Shown here: piece by piece, positions 1-13,500 of the stretch | How the letters are laid out: the number at the start of each line of letters is the position of its first letter | How positions within the stretch are numbered: position 1 is the stretch's first letter | Notes under the pieces: generated by a model | Seen by the model: only the letters and a program-made list of their open reading frames with translations | Told to the model about the DNA's origin: nothing | Database searches by the model: none | Translations under genes and position numbers: made by a program | NCBI GenBank assembly: GCA_029747015.1 | Contig: JAKOGI010000142.1 | Span: 707,501 to 771,500 of the forward strand | Source: Carnegiea gigantea | Lineage: Eukaryota; Streptophyta; Magnoliopsida; Caryophyllales; Cactaceae | Reading direction: 5' to 3' | Length of the DNA: 64,000 nt

Positions 1-3000
1 ACAGTTTGAAGAAGACTACTACGGCTTTTTCAGCAAATGGGATGGGAGAAAAAACAGGGAATTGAGCAACTGAGATCATATATTCATTATAAGCAGGCCA
101 AAATGCTGCAAATCTGTCGATATTGGCAAAACCAATAACTGCAACTAGATCCCAGCAGAAACCAACAGTTTCTTCTTCCTCAACTGCGGTGGTAAATTTC
201 TGCCCTTTCCCTGCTGCTGCAAAGATGAGAGACCTTCCCAAATTCAACAATGTTTCTACGGGGAAGGTTGATGAATTTCTGAAAATATTCCCTATTCGAC
301 ATTGCTGTATGACTTTCAAGTTTTGCTCGAACTCACTTCCTCCGAGGACTAGTGAGTCTTCATCCCTTTCCAATAATAAATTTGAAAATCGGCCACTTGT
401 TCCTCTGCCACTACCAGGCATATTGCCAGATTCTGATCTTCTGTGGGATCCCCCAGTGGACCCTCCCTCCGATGACAACATTTCGAGCTCAACAACAGAT
501 TGAGGGAGTAGCTTAAGTCTTTTAAGCTTCAACAGGCAATCCACGATATTCCTCCAAGCCCCTCGGATTGCTTCTCCAAATTTGTTGGCAATTGTGAAGA
601 CAGCAAGAGTTGCCATTCTTGGCTTCATATCATTAGCAAATATGTACAATGTCTCTTCTGTGGATGCATATGGATTCAACAAGGTGGTGAATTTGCAGAA
701 TGATGCTATGAGCTCATCAAGGATATCTTCGAGCCCATGTCGAGCTATTCTGGCCACAGAAACGACAGCTTCAATGCACTCATTTAGCACATCATCATCA
801 TCAGCATGCTCAAAAATTGCAGAAAGAGAAGCAACAGCAGGACCTGCTATACCGGCAAACATGTCTCTTCCTAGTCTATGGTCATACTCACAGGCAATGA
901 AGGGTTGCACAACCCTGGATCGACCTATTAGTTCAATCCAACGGCTAGGATTCATCTCAGCAGTGGTACCTGCTTTTGCAAAAACTGTAATTGCATTTGT
1001 GGCAATAGAGTGGAAAAGCTCGGATAGGTACTCACGAGGAAGATCCTTGCCATTGTTTATTGCCCTGTTGTTTTTTATGAACTCTTCCTCTGTCATCTTC
1101 TTCTTGACTTGGGGGTTGTGTTGATCCGTGTTGAGCATTATGAGAGAATAGCAAATAATAAGCACTGCATCCTTCGTCTCAAATAAATCTGATGTTTGAT
1201 GATCGTAATATCTATCCGAAAACGCTTCAAGAATCCTCTGGATTTTCTGGGACTCCCCTGGCAACCGGAAAGTATCTAGGTAAGTTCTTAATGCATTGTC
1301 AAGAATCATGCCAGTGAAATCAAATGTGTTTGTGAATTCTTTTAGCACTTGTAGGTGAAACTCATCTGGGTCACCGAGATAATCTCCTATGGCGGTCTTA
1401 TTGAGCTTAGGGGTGAAGCGAAAGAAGTATGCATAATCCTTTGGATCAGGTGGCTCCGAGACCAAATGAGAAATCCTGAGGTACTCATAACCCTTCTTTT
1501 CATCTTGATTGAAATGGGTACCGGCAATCAAAATTTTCCTCTTTTGCGCTTTCCTCAACCTTAACTCACTCACCCATGTTTCCAAGCCATCCTCGTCCAT
1601 TTCTAGCTCTTCCCAGAAGGAGGAATACTCAGTAATCTCAACCGGATATGGGCCAAAGGAGATCTCATCTTTGCCTTTGTTGATGTTATCAGCAATAGTA
1701 TGGATCACTATGACTAGGCCTTCAAAGGCTTGAAGTTGTAAACTTGTCAAAGGATTACCCATCGGAAATGCTAGCTTGCAAAGCAACTTGCCGATTTCCT
1801 CAAATATGTTGTTACATATGAAAGCACAGTCATAATTTACATAGGCCTCAATAAGGAAATTCGGCTGCCTGCAAAGATTGATAATCCCTTCCAATGCCAC
1901 TTCTTGAAAGTGTACCAACCCACCAAATGACGCGATTCTGATCAAGACATAGTTGAAGAATGCTTCAAGCTGGAGTCTAATTGACCTGCGCAAAAACTTG
2001 TACAATGATATCATCGATTCCATGGTGAATTCCTAACCGATTGCACTACATTACATGGGATAACACTAGAAAACAAAAAAGGAAAAAGGACTCACTCGTG
2101 AAGGAAGTGATACACATTTAGGACAGTGCTGCATATCATGGACAAAATGGGGGCACTAGATCGTGTCCCATAGTGGATCAAATGGTGAAAGAGGTCATCT
2201 CGGATCATCCTGAGAAGCTTGGGATGGTTTGCAAATCCATCTCCACTCAATTCCAATGCAGTGTTGATCAAAACCAGAGCAAACCACTGGATATCTTCAT
2301 CATTTGTCTGCGTAACCACCCCTTCTGTCTCGACAGTTTGCACAACATTGAGCAAGGAGCAGAGGAAGTGGAATATATCGACCACACATCGAAGGCCAAA
2401 CCCAGAATCCATATCCTCATCATCATCATCCAGGTCCTCGGAATCAGACTCTGAGTTCTCCCCTGACCTGATCTCAATGTCATTCAGCCTGGAGAAAACC
2501 ATCTGTGTAATCTCATGCATGGTGCACTTGGCAGTCCTCTGCAGAAGATTACCCCTTGTCGCTGATTGCTGAACGACTTGGAAACAAGTGTTGATGACAG
2601 TACATACAGCTTCATCTCTGAGAAGGCAGGAAGCAGGGTGAGTCATGATCCCGGTTAGCAACTGGAGGATCTTCATCAGAACACCTTCCTCGCTAACTGG
2701 ATCAGTCCTCTCGAGCCTGCAGTTTGTGGTGGCAGTGACAAGGGCATTCATGGCTTCTTTAGCCCCGGGAGTCTTGTCATCGAATATCTCGAGCCTTAGG
2801 AGTTTGAGCAACGATGACAGGGCAACCCCGGTGGCTACTGTTGGGACATCGTCTGCCTGGATGATGTCGAGGAAAGGGGACAGGTAGATGTTGGGATCGA
2901 CGTATCTCCATTCTTGTTGGGGGTTGAAAATCAGGGATCTCAGGGATTTTAAGGATTGTTGGATTGAGACATCTTGGTAGTAGTGATCTTCTGGGTTTGA

Positions 3001-3096
3001 AACATCATGACTGCTCCTTAGAGCTGCAAGAACTGCACCTACTTCTGTGTTGATAGTGCAAGATACACCAATCTCCCTTTTTATGTATCTGGTCAT
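1..3096 (-). CDS. GNL2: GNOM-LIKE 2 type ARF guanine-nucleotide exchange factor, 5' part (3' end outside window)
   Basis: Exon 1 is 2096-3096 and exon 2 is 1985 down to base 1, continuing beyond the window; the donor is GTGAGT at 2095 and the acceptor TTGCGCAG before 1985, so a Glu codon is split. About 995 residues are present; the family is about 1,400. The N-terminus (KREIGVSC, NTEVGAVLA, FNPQQEW) matches pollen GNL2 better than GNOM. The DCB/HUS region comes first, with an acidic stretch (SESDSEDLDDDDED) near residue 220 and then FHFLCSLLNVV. The Sec7 domain follows in exon 2: FRLPGES carries the catalytic glutamate (codon 1253-1255), with the conserved SLIMLNTDQHNPQV-like segment (here YSLIMLNTDQHNPQV). 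GBF-type ARF-GEFs swap GDP for GTP on ARF GTPases at Golgi and endosomal membranes; Arabidopsis GNL2 is needed for pollen germination. The start ATG at 3096 follows a purine-rich leader. The family call is firm; the GNL2 rather than GNL1 assignment rests on remembered sequence similarity. Confidence 0.94.
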
Positions 3097-4533
3097 CTTC
3101 TAAAACATCAATTTCTTATGCTTGCTGTTTTTTCTTTTCCTTTTCTTCTTCTCTTTTCCTTTCATTCCATTAGGTTAGTTACTCGTAAAATCTAAGGTAG
3201 TTACTTTGGGGGGGAGAAAATTGAGGGAATTATTTGCCAAAACAAGAAGTTCCAAAAAAAAGAAAAGAAAAGAAAAGTTTTTTTTTTTTTTTTCTCCTTT
3301 TTGGGTTTTTAAGGTGTCAAAGGTTAAGTGAAAGATCTTACATTGATCCTTGAAATTCTGCAGAAGGATGAAGAACCGCACATTTATTTGTTGAGAGAAG
3401 CAAACAAAAGCAACATAATTTCCCCTTTTTTGGGGGGGGGGGGGGTTTGTTTTAGATGCAAATAGTAACCAATTAAATTAGGTTTGTTTTAATCTATAAA
3501 GCTAACTTTAAAAAAAAAGAAATTACATAATGATATTGAACGTCAAGTAATTTTTTTTAAAAAAATTCCCATCAATAAAGTTAGAAAAAGCAAGAAAGTT
3601 GATGTCAGACTTTTGGGAAATGCATCTAATAGCTAACATATATTGCTTTGATCTTGAATCTTTTTCATGAACATGACTCGAGTTAACGATCAAATTTTAA
3701 ATCCCAGCTCATATTGTATCCATTAAGAAAACTTGAACACAAGACTTTATTTAATGTTGGGACATTTGAACCAACATATGTACTAATACTTGCTCAATAG
3801 ATCCAATGTTGAATTTCTTTATTTTTTCCTTCTTTTTCATTTTAGTAAATTGAAATGTTCCCCAACAATTACGTTAGATATTTACATGCTTATTATCGAG
3901 TGAAGCAAAGGATTCAAAATGCAGTTTCGGTCGTGATTGTACTTCAGTCACAATACGAAAAAACCGCTCTAATGTGGAAATTGCGTTCCATATCGTGGCG
4001 AAAACACGGTTCAACTAACTCAAACATATTTCCGATGCAGCCGTTTCATTGCGAATCAGCCACATTTTGAATCCATAGAGTAACGAATGATGAGCAAACT
4101 TTCTCTAAGTGCATATTTTCTCTGATGCATTTGGTGAACATCTGGAACGACTATCTGGTAGTTAACTGAACTTAATAGACTACACATTATTGAGCATCCT
4201 AGTAAAGTTAAGTCTAAAATATACTCTAATACACATTCTCATAATCAAGCATACTACAGAAGTCAAGAAATCTTAAAAATGAAGTAAATTGGAATTTGCG
4301 GTTGGGGCAGTTACTTTGAATCTGATTCAATTTGGCTGGACAGGCAAACCAAAATCAGGCAGTCACATCTCAAAGACGGAGAGGGAGCGACTGAAAGCTA
4401 TACATTAATAAGTAATAACCATTTTACCAAATTACACGCGCATATGCACTTCTGCATACACTACATCGCAAACTACCCCCCTCTAGCTAAATTAGAAAAT
4501 TAGGGGTGCAGATAATTTTCACGACTTTAATGT
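3097..4533. other. Spacer between GNL2 and MSH7
   Basis: No gene seen. The first 80 bases are the GNL2 leader, purine-rich on its strand. A T6G14 tract lies at 3426-3445. The last 150-200 bases before 4534 are probably the MSH7 3' UTR. The middle is AT-rich without recognisable repeats. Confidence 0.6.
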
Positions 4534-7500
4534 TCACATGATTTTCCTAGAGTTCGAAGAACTTGCATATGAGTTCTTTAGCTCATGCCACAGACAAAAC
4601 AGGGTATCATACGCATCATCATCGTCATAATTGAAATTGCTCTCTGCGCAACTAGAGAAAGCAAGCACGGCTTTTAACCAGTCTTCATGGAGGGTAGAGA
4701 ACTCTGACCTTTGCTCACTTGACTTGAAGTTCTCTCCTATCATTTCCTTCATTGCCCAAGCAGCAGCAGTTGCAGCTTCAACTACTGCCTTGGGGATTCC
4801 AGCCATCAGAGCTACTTGCAAACCATAGCTCTCGGGGCATGCACCAGAGGCAAGCCGATAAAGGAAGACTAGTTCGTAGTCCTTATTTCCAAGTGGAGAT
4901 CGTGGCCTCATGGCACAAGCCATGTGTTGCAGAGAAACGTGAGGATGGGATGCAAACTCCTTTGTAAGCGGGTGGTAATGAGTAGCAAAAAGGAGACGGC
5001 ATTTCACTTGCTCAGTTAGATGGCGAAATACCTGCATAAATTCCAGAATTTTTCACCTCAATGCAGATGATTAAGATTGAAAAGTATCATACGAACTAAG
5101 AGACTTGGTTACTCGGGGGCTTCATGTTTAGTAACTCCTAGTGACAATACCATAGGGAGTTAGAGACCACCCAAACTGCTTGAATCAGCAAAAAAAATAG
5201 CACATGCCAAGGCGTATTGTCAGATAATGCAATTTTTTTGGTTTTTGGGAATAAGAAATCAGACAATGCAATGTTACATGGTATGCATAGGCACCATATA
5301 GAATGATCTTCTACAGGCTTGGTTGCCACGTGAAGAGCACAGGAGCTAACATGCATATCTGACATTTCATACAAAAAGTACTGCACGCAAAGAGAAAAGC
5401 CAAGAATGCAGAAATCTCACAGCATATGCTATGGCATATCCATCAAAAGTGCTTGTTCCTCTACCCAGTTCATCAAGGAGGACAAGAGAATCTTGCGTTG
5501 CATTTTGGAGAACTGACGCTGTTTCCGCGCATTCGATGTAAAAAGTACCTGCAGATTGTTTGCGTCAGTGGCAATAATCTCGATGTTCTGAAATAAGATG
5601 GCGAAGTGGCATATTAGACGTTCTTCCTTGGCTGAAGCTCTTGCTTTTCTTATGAATTATGATGCATTCAGTGCAGCAGCAGTATACGGGAAAAGGATGC
5701 AAATCATGAATTTTCCTTCAAATGGGCTGATAAACAATATTTGCAATGATTGATCAATCTAAAAATCCAATCATGCCATTCAAAATTTTATCTAGAAAGG
5801 AATAAATATGTGACTGAAGTACATTCATATCTGAGGATGATACAGATTGCAATAAAAAGCACCCCCCAGCTTGGAGTGCTGTTGGATGGTAAAGTTCATG
5901 TGGGAATCATCTATACCATCAAAATTAAAATGGCAAATGCAGTGCATCGAAGCAAACCACACATAGAGTACGCGTAACCAGAATGTGTGTCCATATTGGG
6001 CCGATGATCCCAGATATAGCCAGTGGAAGTCACAAATCAATGCCAGCCATGTCGCAAACTAGGCTGATGGTTTAGTAGACAGCACAAATTGAATCATAAC
6101 ATGATAAAACCTGGTGTTGCATCTAATCAAAATGCATCAAGTAGATCAACGTGCAAGTTCCTCATGTGACTTACTTTCACCACTCATGATACGATCAACT
6201 GCGCCAAGCCTGGTAAATATCATGTCCGCTGCTGACAGAACACATGTTTCACATGGCACATAACAGCCAAGCTGCAAAAAAGAATTTGAAGGACAAATCA
6301 AATAAAGATAACAATAACCAACATCACGACCACACACACAATTCAATGTGCACTTTCATCAAAAGTAGGACAAACCTGAGCCATTATAACTGCTAAGCAT
6401 GCAGCACGTAGGAGAGTTGACTTGCCACCCATATTAGGGCCAGTCAAAAGCAAAGTCCGGGCATGCTGGCAATCTGTATCCTCTCCCAGAGCTATATCAT
6501 TTGGCACTGGAACGCCACCTTCTCCAAGAGCAAATGGATGCCACAAGCCTTTGATCTTTAGCAGAGGTCCTCTTTCATTTTCGAACAGAGTACTTGAAGC
6601 AGATTGTGGTAAAATAGAAGGTCGCGACATAGACCCACTCGAATCAATTGCAATTGCAGCAAAAGATCTCAACACGTCTATGCAGCTTATGGCAAATATG
6701 ACTTGGGACCATTGGTTAGCCTTCTCAACAAATAACTCAATCAAAATAGAAAGTGTCTTGGCATCTGCATCAGTGGGATCGTGATCCTGATACCAAGCAA
6801 GAAAGACGTCAGGTTATCTGGAGTATGGCTTTGTATGGTGTGTACCTTTAGGAATGAGACAGCCTTTTTTTCCAGTCAAGTTGCATAGTTTTATGTAGGG
6901 AACACGCACGTATACACCATGGTAATCAAAACCAGTAGACTGAAATATCTGTTAGCCAATATGAAACAAAATGATTCTAGCATATGTTATAACTGTAGAG
7001 TTACCGAGTGGGGGGGGGGGAACACTAGGGAAATTCACGGAACAACTACTTTGCTCTCTAAATGTATCAGGACAACATGATTGCTAGACAAATATCGCAC
7101 ACAGTCCTTTCTCCTTCCCTTGCCAGAGAGAGTGCAAGAAGGGAGAAGCACTGGAGAGAAGTTCTCCCTTAGAAAAACAAGGATAACATAAATTGTCTTC
7201 TGTTCTTGACTTCTTGTTTCTGAACCACCCAATATGGAATTAGTACAACTTTTACAAGAGAGAAGAAAATGACCTGATACTTTGGGAAGTCACTATCTAT
7301 AGCTGCTTCAAATTGCTTAAGAAACTCATTAAGCCCATTATCCCTGCTAAGCACTGGAAGGTTCAGAATTTTTGATAACAATGAGTTAACATGTTCTTCA
7401 TTCTGCAGCAAGATCAACAGGTCCATTCCAACCCGTAAACCTTTAACAAGTGAACCGAATGCTTTCACCTGCAGCACATGAATGAGGTTTTAAATCTGAA

Positions 7501-10500
7501 CGTATAGGTCCTGAAAGGATTTCTGGAAACAGAGCAAGTCAGACACTGGCAATATATAATAACTTGAGATTCATCGAGCATGTTTTACTTAATGTAGGAA
7601 ATTAATATGCATACCAGCCTCTTGTCCAAGAAATGAAAATGAGCTGGACGCAGAAAATTTTGGATTCAATTTGTAAAAGAAAATGAACAGTAACAGAGGA
7701 TTCACTGTGTGGATGATATTCAATGATCTGGACCCAGATCGATAACGTAAGCTGAACTTGTAGAGTTTTTTACGAACAGCATGCCAGACTCTGGCATCCT
7801 ATGATAATCTTCTTTCTTTGATGGTTCAGCTATGTTCAAAGTCTAGATGCATACCACTCTTGGACAAGGCACAACTAGACAATATGCTCAATAAAAACGA
7901 ATTTCAGCAAGAGATCTGGACATGTTCAATAATGTGAACAGAGTTTCCGCAATTTCCAACACATCAATTAATTCACAAATATGAAGTAAATTTCCTCCAC
8001 GCCAAGAAACAGAGAAACAAAGCAATGGAAATTCCACGCTGTAAGACCATACCCAAAACTTAGACCTCCATCCAAATCCAAGGATCCTCAGCTCACTTGA
8101 GTCCCTTGTATATCCAAAGTGCCATTCATTTCAGAAGGCTAAAACTGGTATCAGTCTATTATATTGTACCTAGTTTAGTTCTCCTTTGAGAGTCTTTTCT
8201 ATCAATATTATGATTTCATAAACAACCCAACGAAAAGCTTAAGTTGATGGTCGAAGGCCCAAGAATAGGTTTTATACTCTAACACGGCCCCATCACGCGA
8301 ATGCCCTTCGAGCTTGAAGCGTAAATGCTGCAAAGGCTCCACCATACATTGTGCAATAAATCAACATGGGGCTGCCATGATTCGAGCTCGAGATCTCTCG
8401 CTCAGAAAGGCTCCGATACCATATTCAAGAACCATATCAACCAAAAGTTTAAGCTAATAGTTGAAGGACCATGAATAGGCTTTATGCTCTAAAAATACTG
8501 TAACCCAGTTCAGTTCTCTTTTCTATCAATATTATGATTTTATATCCAAACACCAACTCCAGCATGACAACACTAAGATGAAGATGTTTACTGATCAAAG
8601 AAAAAAGCTAGTTTCCTCTGAACATTGAAAAGATTCTAGATGATCAAACTATAGAAATAAGAAAAGTAGCCTTACCCTTTGTTTCAATGCTTTCCTTCCT
8701 ACCACTGGCAATAGAAGTGTAGCTTGTGATTGAACAGCAGATTTAACCTTACCAAGCAGCCTTTCCAAATCAGGAACTTTGCGTAGATATTGTGCTACAA
8801 GTAACATAATTTCTGCACATAGTGTTAGAGCTTCAACCACATTAAGCCTGTCATTGATTTCCTCAACATCTTTTAGTGGATGACAAATCCAGCTCCTTAG
8901 AAGCCGTTTCCCAGCAGGAGTTATACAATTATCAAGATATCTGAAAAGTGTACCTGAAACAAGAAAATGAAGTCATAACAAAAGCAGTTCACGATATGCT
9001 TCACTTTCACAATTTTAATATAGCCAAGGGTCACAAATATTCACCAGTTGAACCACCATCAGCATTATTATGAAAAACCTCGAGATTGACAAGTGTCTGT
9101 CCATCCATTCTGAGGCAGCCCTTATAAACTTGGTATGGTAGTACTTCTCCATTGCATAAAATGTCATCCAACTACACAAAGAACTAGCATTAGTTACAAC
9201 AGGACCTGATCTCTAAGAAAATTGCATTGAATCATGAAAATTTTTTTGCAGAAAAAAAAAAGGCACATACCATCAACCTGGATAAATGATCAATGAGTCC
9301 ACCCAAAGCACATAATGTAAATTCATGATGTGTTACACCATCAAGCAGAAAATTCCACAAATCCTCAGAACCTTTAAAGTATTTCTTTGACTGGATCATA
9401 TTTTTCACTTCTCCAGCATCCAGGAAACCATTAACAGGCAACACTGGGGTAGTTTGGACTTCTTTGGAGCCTGGAAAATAACCAAATGTCAAGGTAATTA
9501 GGAAATGCAGTAACAGCACTGGGCACTTTGAGGATTGAAAATATGGAGCTGTAGCTTGTTGCACATATGACCCCCTGCCCTGCCACAAGAGGTAGTGGGA
9601 GGCTTTGGGCAGTCATTTTGGAAAGAAGCTAGCAGAATCCACCTGATAGTTGCTAAACATGTGTAGAAACAATACAATTTATAGGAAAACAAAAGGGGTT
9701 TTTTTTTTGGGGGGGGGGTAGGAAACATGACTCTAAAATTTGATAGGCCATAGGCATCAAGAAACACTACAGTAGTAATAAGAACAATTGAACATTTCAA
9801 TAACTAGCAAACCTGAAGACGAGTATTTTTTAAGGACTTTCTGAGCGTCTCTGGATAAACCTGCGAAAAAACAAGATTGAGTAAATGAGATGTGACATAG
9901 GTACCAAAAAGTTGGCCATCCACCCACTTCTTGATCATTCATATGGTACATATTTCATGAACCACAAGCTGGAATGAAACAATTTACCTCGATTTTCATA
10001 AATTATTTCCTTGGGCGAGACCTAGAATCAAACAAAATAAGATGACAGCAGCAAAATTATATTTAAGTTGTATATTTCAACTTCTCCACAAGTTTACGAA
10101 TAATGATTTATTAGAACATACTTGCATCAGTAATGCCATTAACGCAGCACAAGAGGCATCGTCACTAACAGAACCAACCCAAATTTTTAGAGCAGCACAG
10201 TCAACAAAAGCGAACCCATATGTAGTAGAACCACCATCCACCCCACGGGATCCCTACACAAATAGGTTAAGGAAAATCTCAAATTAGATCCAGTAAGAAA
10301 ATATTATGAGAAGGGAAAGCAAAGGAACAAAACAGACTGGTAATGATTCCTAGAACGGAGAGATTCAGGACACCCTTCCAGAATTCAGGATTAGGAAGTG
10401 CATTCGTAGTCGTATGAAAAACAATATTTCTCATACAATTTGTCAGAAAATTTTCAAGTCTCCATAATTGGCATGGTCTTTTATCAATGTGCAATACCAC

Positions 10501-13500
10501 TGGTTAGTGTTGCCCACTATCTAGCCCTTCTGCTTCAGCTTTTCATGCACGTTCGTTCTCAACATAGCCGAAGAGACATTGCTTATTTAATTTTAGCTTT
10601 ACATTACAACGGCCAAAATGAATTATCAGCCCTACGTCCCTTTTCTTCAACTAAATAAATTAAGTGACTGCTAATTCATTAAAAAAAAAAGCTTCTTTAC
10701 TCTACAACAATGTTGCAAAGAGCTTGGGATCCTAAATTTGACGATATTCCACAAGAAGATAAAGCAAAGCACAGTTTAGGAACGCATTTTGCTTCAGTTC
10801 ACACTAATGCCAAGTGGGAAAATTGCCCGGTTATGAATTGTCGGCGGTAAAAAAAGTGAAATTCTGATTGCAAGACTGTATGTATATATCTTATAGCCTC
10901 TCCAGAGTCAGGCCATGTGGGTGCCTTAGAAAAGTCATTGGGAGCACTAAAGGTAACATAGCCTTTTTTGCAAGAATGGGATGTCGAAATTTACATTTTA
11001 TCAACAATCGACATATGACTTATGGATTATACTTCAGAGTTTAGAAATCGCACCTGATCCAGAAAGCAACTAGCACAATCACATAAGCACCTAACTGGAT
11101 TTAAAGATTTGTGTCATTTTCTAGCAATCGACATAGTATTACTACATGTCTTGGCAATGGAAGGCCATGAGTAGAATCACCTTCTGGAGGCCCATTATTT
11201 ACTAAACATGCTGTTGATACATCTTTGTAAGACTTTGTTGTCAAAGACCCTTTTAAGTCACATGTCTCGCAACAGAAAAGGAAAATTTCTTTTGAAGCTT
11301 CTATTAGCTTTTAAAATGCTTACAAAAAATTACAATGATGGCACAACTGAGCTCTTTAAAAACACAAGAGGCATTCCAGCTGAAGTTTCTAACACAATTC
11401 CCTTTCACTGTGTGTCTATGTTGTTATATGGGAGGGACATGATGTTTTTGACTAACAAGATTATTATGTTATGCCTTCTGTTAGTGACATCAACAGTTGG
11501 GAATTTTTTTCCCCATCATACTTTATAATTCAGTTACCCCCTCCCTCCCCCCCCCCCCCCGGCCCAAAAAAAAGGGAAGAAGTAAAGGAAAAAAAAATTG
11601 ATAACAAGGGGGAAGCAGTAGCAGAAGTGCAGGAAAAGTGGGTAACCCACAGAGCTGTACCAAACCACAAATAATCTCAGGACTAAAGGTTGCAAAGATA
11701 TCAGGTTTAAAGGGACAACATTGACTTCTCATGGCACAGACCTCCTTTATAGCCAGAAGATGGACAGCATCAGGACCGATATTTTCATCAGTCGAAGTTG
11801 ATGGTGTGATCACATTGACCAATTTTCTGGGAATAACCTGAAACCCAAGAATACAATTAATGAGGATACATAATACAATCACATAAAGCACAATCCATAG
11901 TATGGCAAGAAACTCACAGAAAACATCACTGCATGGGCTCTTAAACAAGCTGTATTAGCTGTCAGGATCATTTAGGTTTCCTCAGTTCAGGTATTTTGAG
12001 TCATACTAATATGCATGACCCATTCCACTCACTGCTTAAGTTTCCTAATTAAGATATGACACCTATGCAGAGAGTAAGAGAAACGTCCCTTCTTTATGTC
12101 TTTTCACTTACAGTAAACATCCAGAATTGACAAATGACAACATTCTTGCATTAAACAGAAACCAGTGATAACTCTGATCCAGATTCCAGAACTCACAAGC
12201 ATATCAATAGCAAGGACCAACAAAAGCAGTTCGATGCATGAAAGGGAGCATCTTTCTCAGGATCAATTTACCAGGAACATTCTCTGATATGACATTAAAC
12301 TGCATCTCACAATAACTCTAATCATCCACATCAAGAAAATTGCAACTGGCCATACCATTATATGAGGCCCGCTGGTGTAATCTTCCCCCAACGTTGAAGC
12401 TATCCAATGGAGAAACACACTACTTTTTCTTTTTCTTTCCCCCTTTTTCTTCACAAATATTCATTTTCCTTGTTCCCATTTAACAAATTAAAGGTATCGA
12501 ACAACTCATCTTATCCTCATCTAACTTGCAATTCTATCGTGTACAAGATAAAATCAAACAGTTATTAGCACTACCTTACTAATTCTAAAGCATAATTCCC
12601 AAATGCCAAAAACAGGCATCATGGCGGCATGCAATTAATCCAAACTGTTTAGAATGGTACTAAAATGTCTGTAAACAGTTTGGGGGTTCAGCAGGGGCAT
12701 ACAGTGAATTTGTCAACAAGAAGGAACTTTTGGGGGAAAAAAACGAAACTGTTTCTATAGACTTGTTTTGGGGATCCCAAGAAGCCCTCACGACTATACC
12801 TCCAAAGAGCTTTAGGGGGCTCTAAATATCCCCTAAATAATTTTGGTGCATGCAATAGCTTCGGCGCCATTTTATTGATTATGAAGCATAACTTCAAAAA
12901 TTATCAAAAATAGAGATTTTAGCATACAATAAAGTTATCAACTATTGATAAGGATCCTGAAACACACTAAAAAATCTTGACGGGAGAGAAAAAGCATATA
13001 ATCCCATTTGACAAGTTGCCAGATATTCACCCAGAATCTTAGATTAAAAAAGCTCGAGGAGCAAAAAAGCACAATGGGTCCTAAGGCCTAGGTGCGGGCG
13101 TTGAGGCAAAGGCGCAGGCTTTTTGGACATAAGGCACACTTTTACTCAAAACTGCTTGAAAATCATTTTCAAACCATATTTTGACAAATAAGTTAAATGA
13201 TAGCATTAAACAAGTGATTAGACATCACAGCGGATCATACCATAGTATATTGGGTTCACCAATTCTAGAGGCATTTTGGGAAGGACAGGAAAAAAAAAAG
13301 AAAAAAGAAAGGAGACAATATTTGACAACATATTAGGACAAAAGGGAAGTATATTCTTCAATCTTTCTTTCCATATTAGTGGCGACACCATATTTCCCAT
13401 TTAGATAGACCGGCGTAGATGGGCTGTCGAAAAAGTATTGGGAAAAGATTGGTCAACTCCGTCTTTATTAGAAAACTATACAAGCCTTCAACTACAACCC

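Noticed and set aside
2173..2887. Plus-strand open frames opposite GNL2 exon 1
   Set aside because: They lie antisense to a well-conserved exon and are Ser-rich shadows with no family resemblance.
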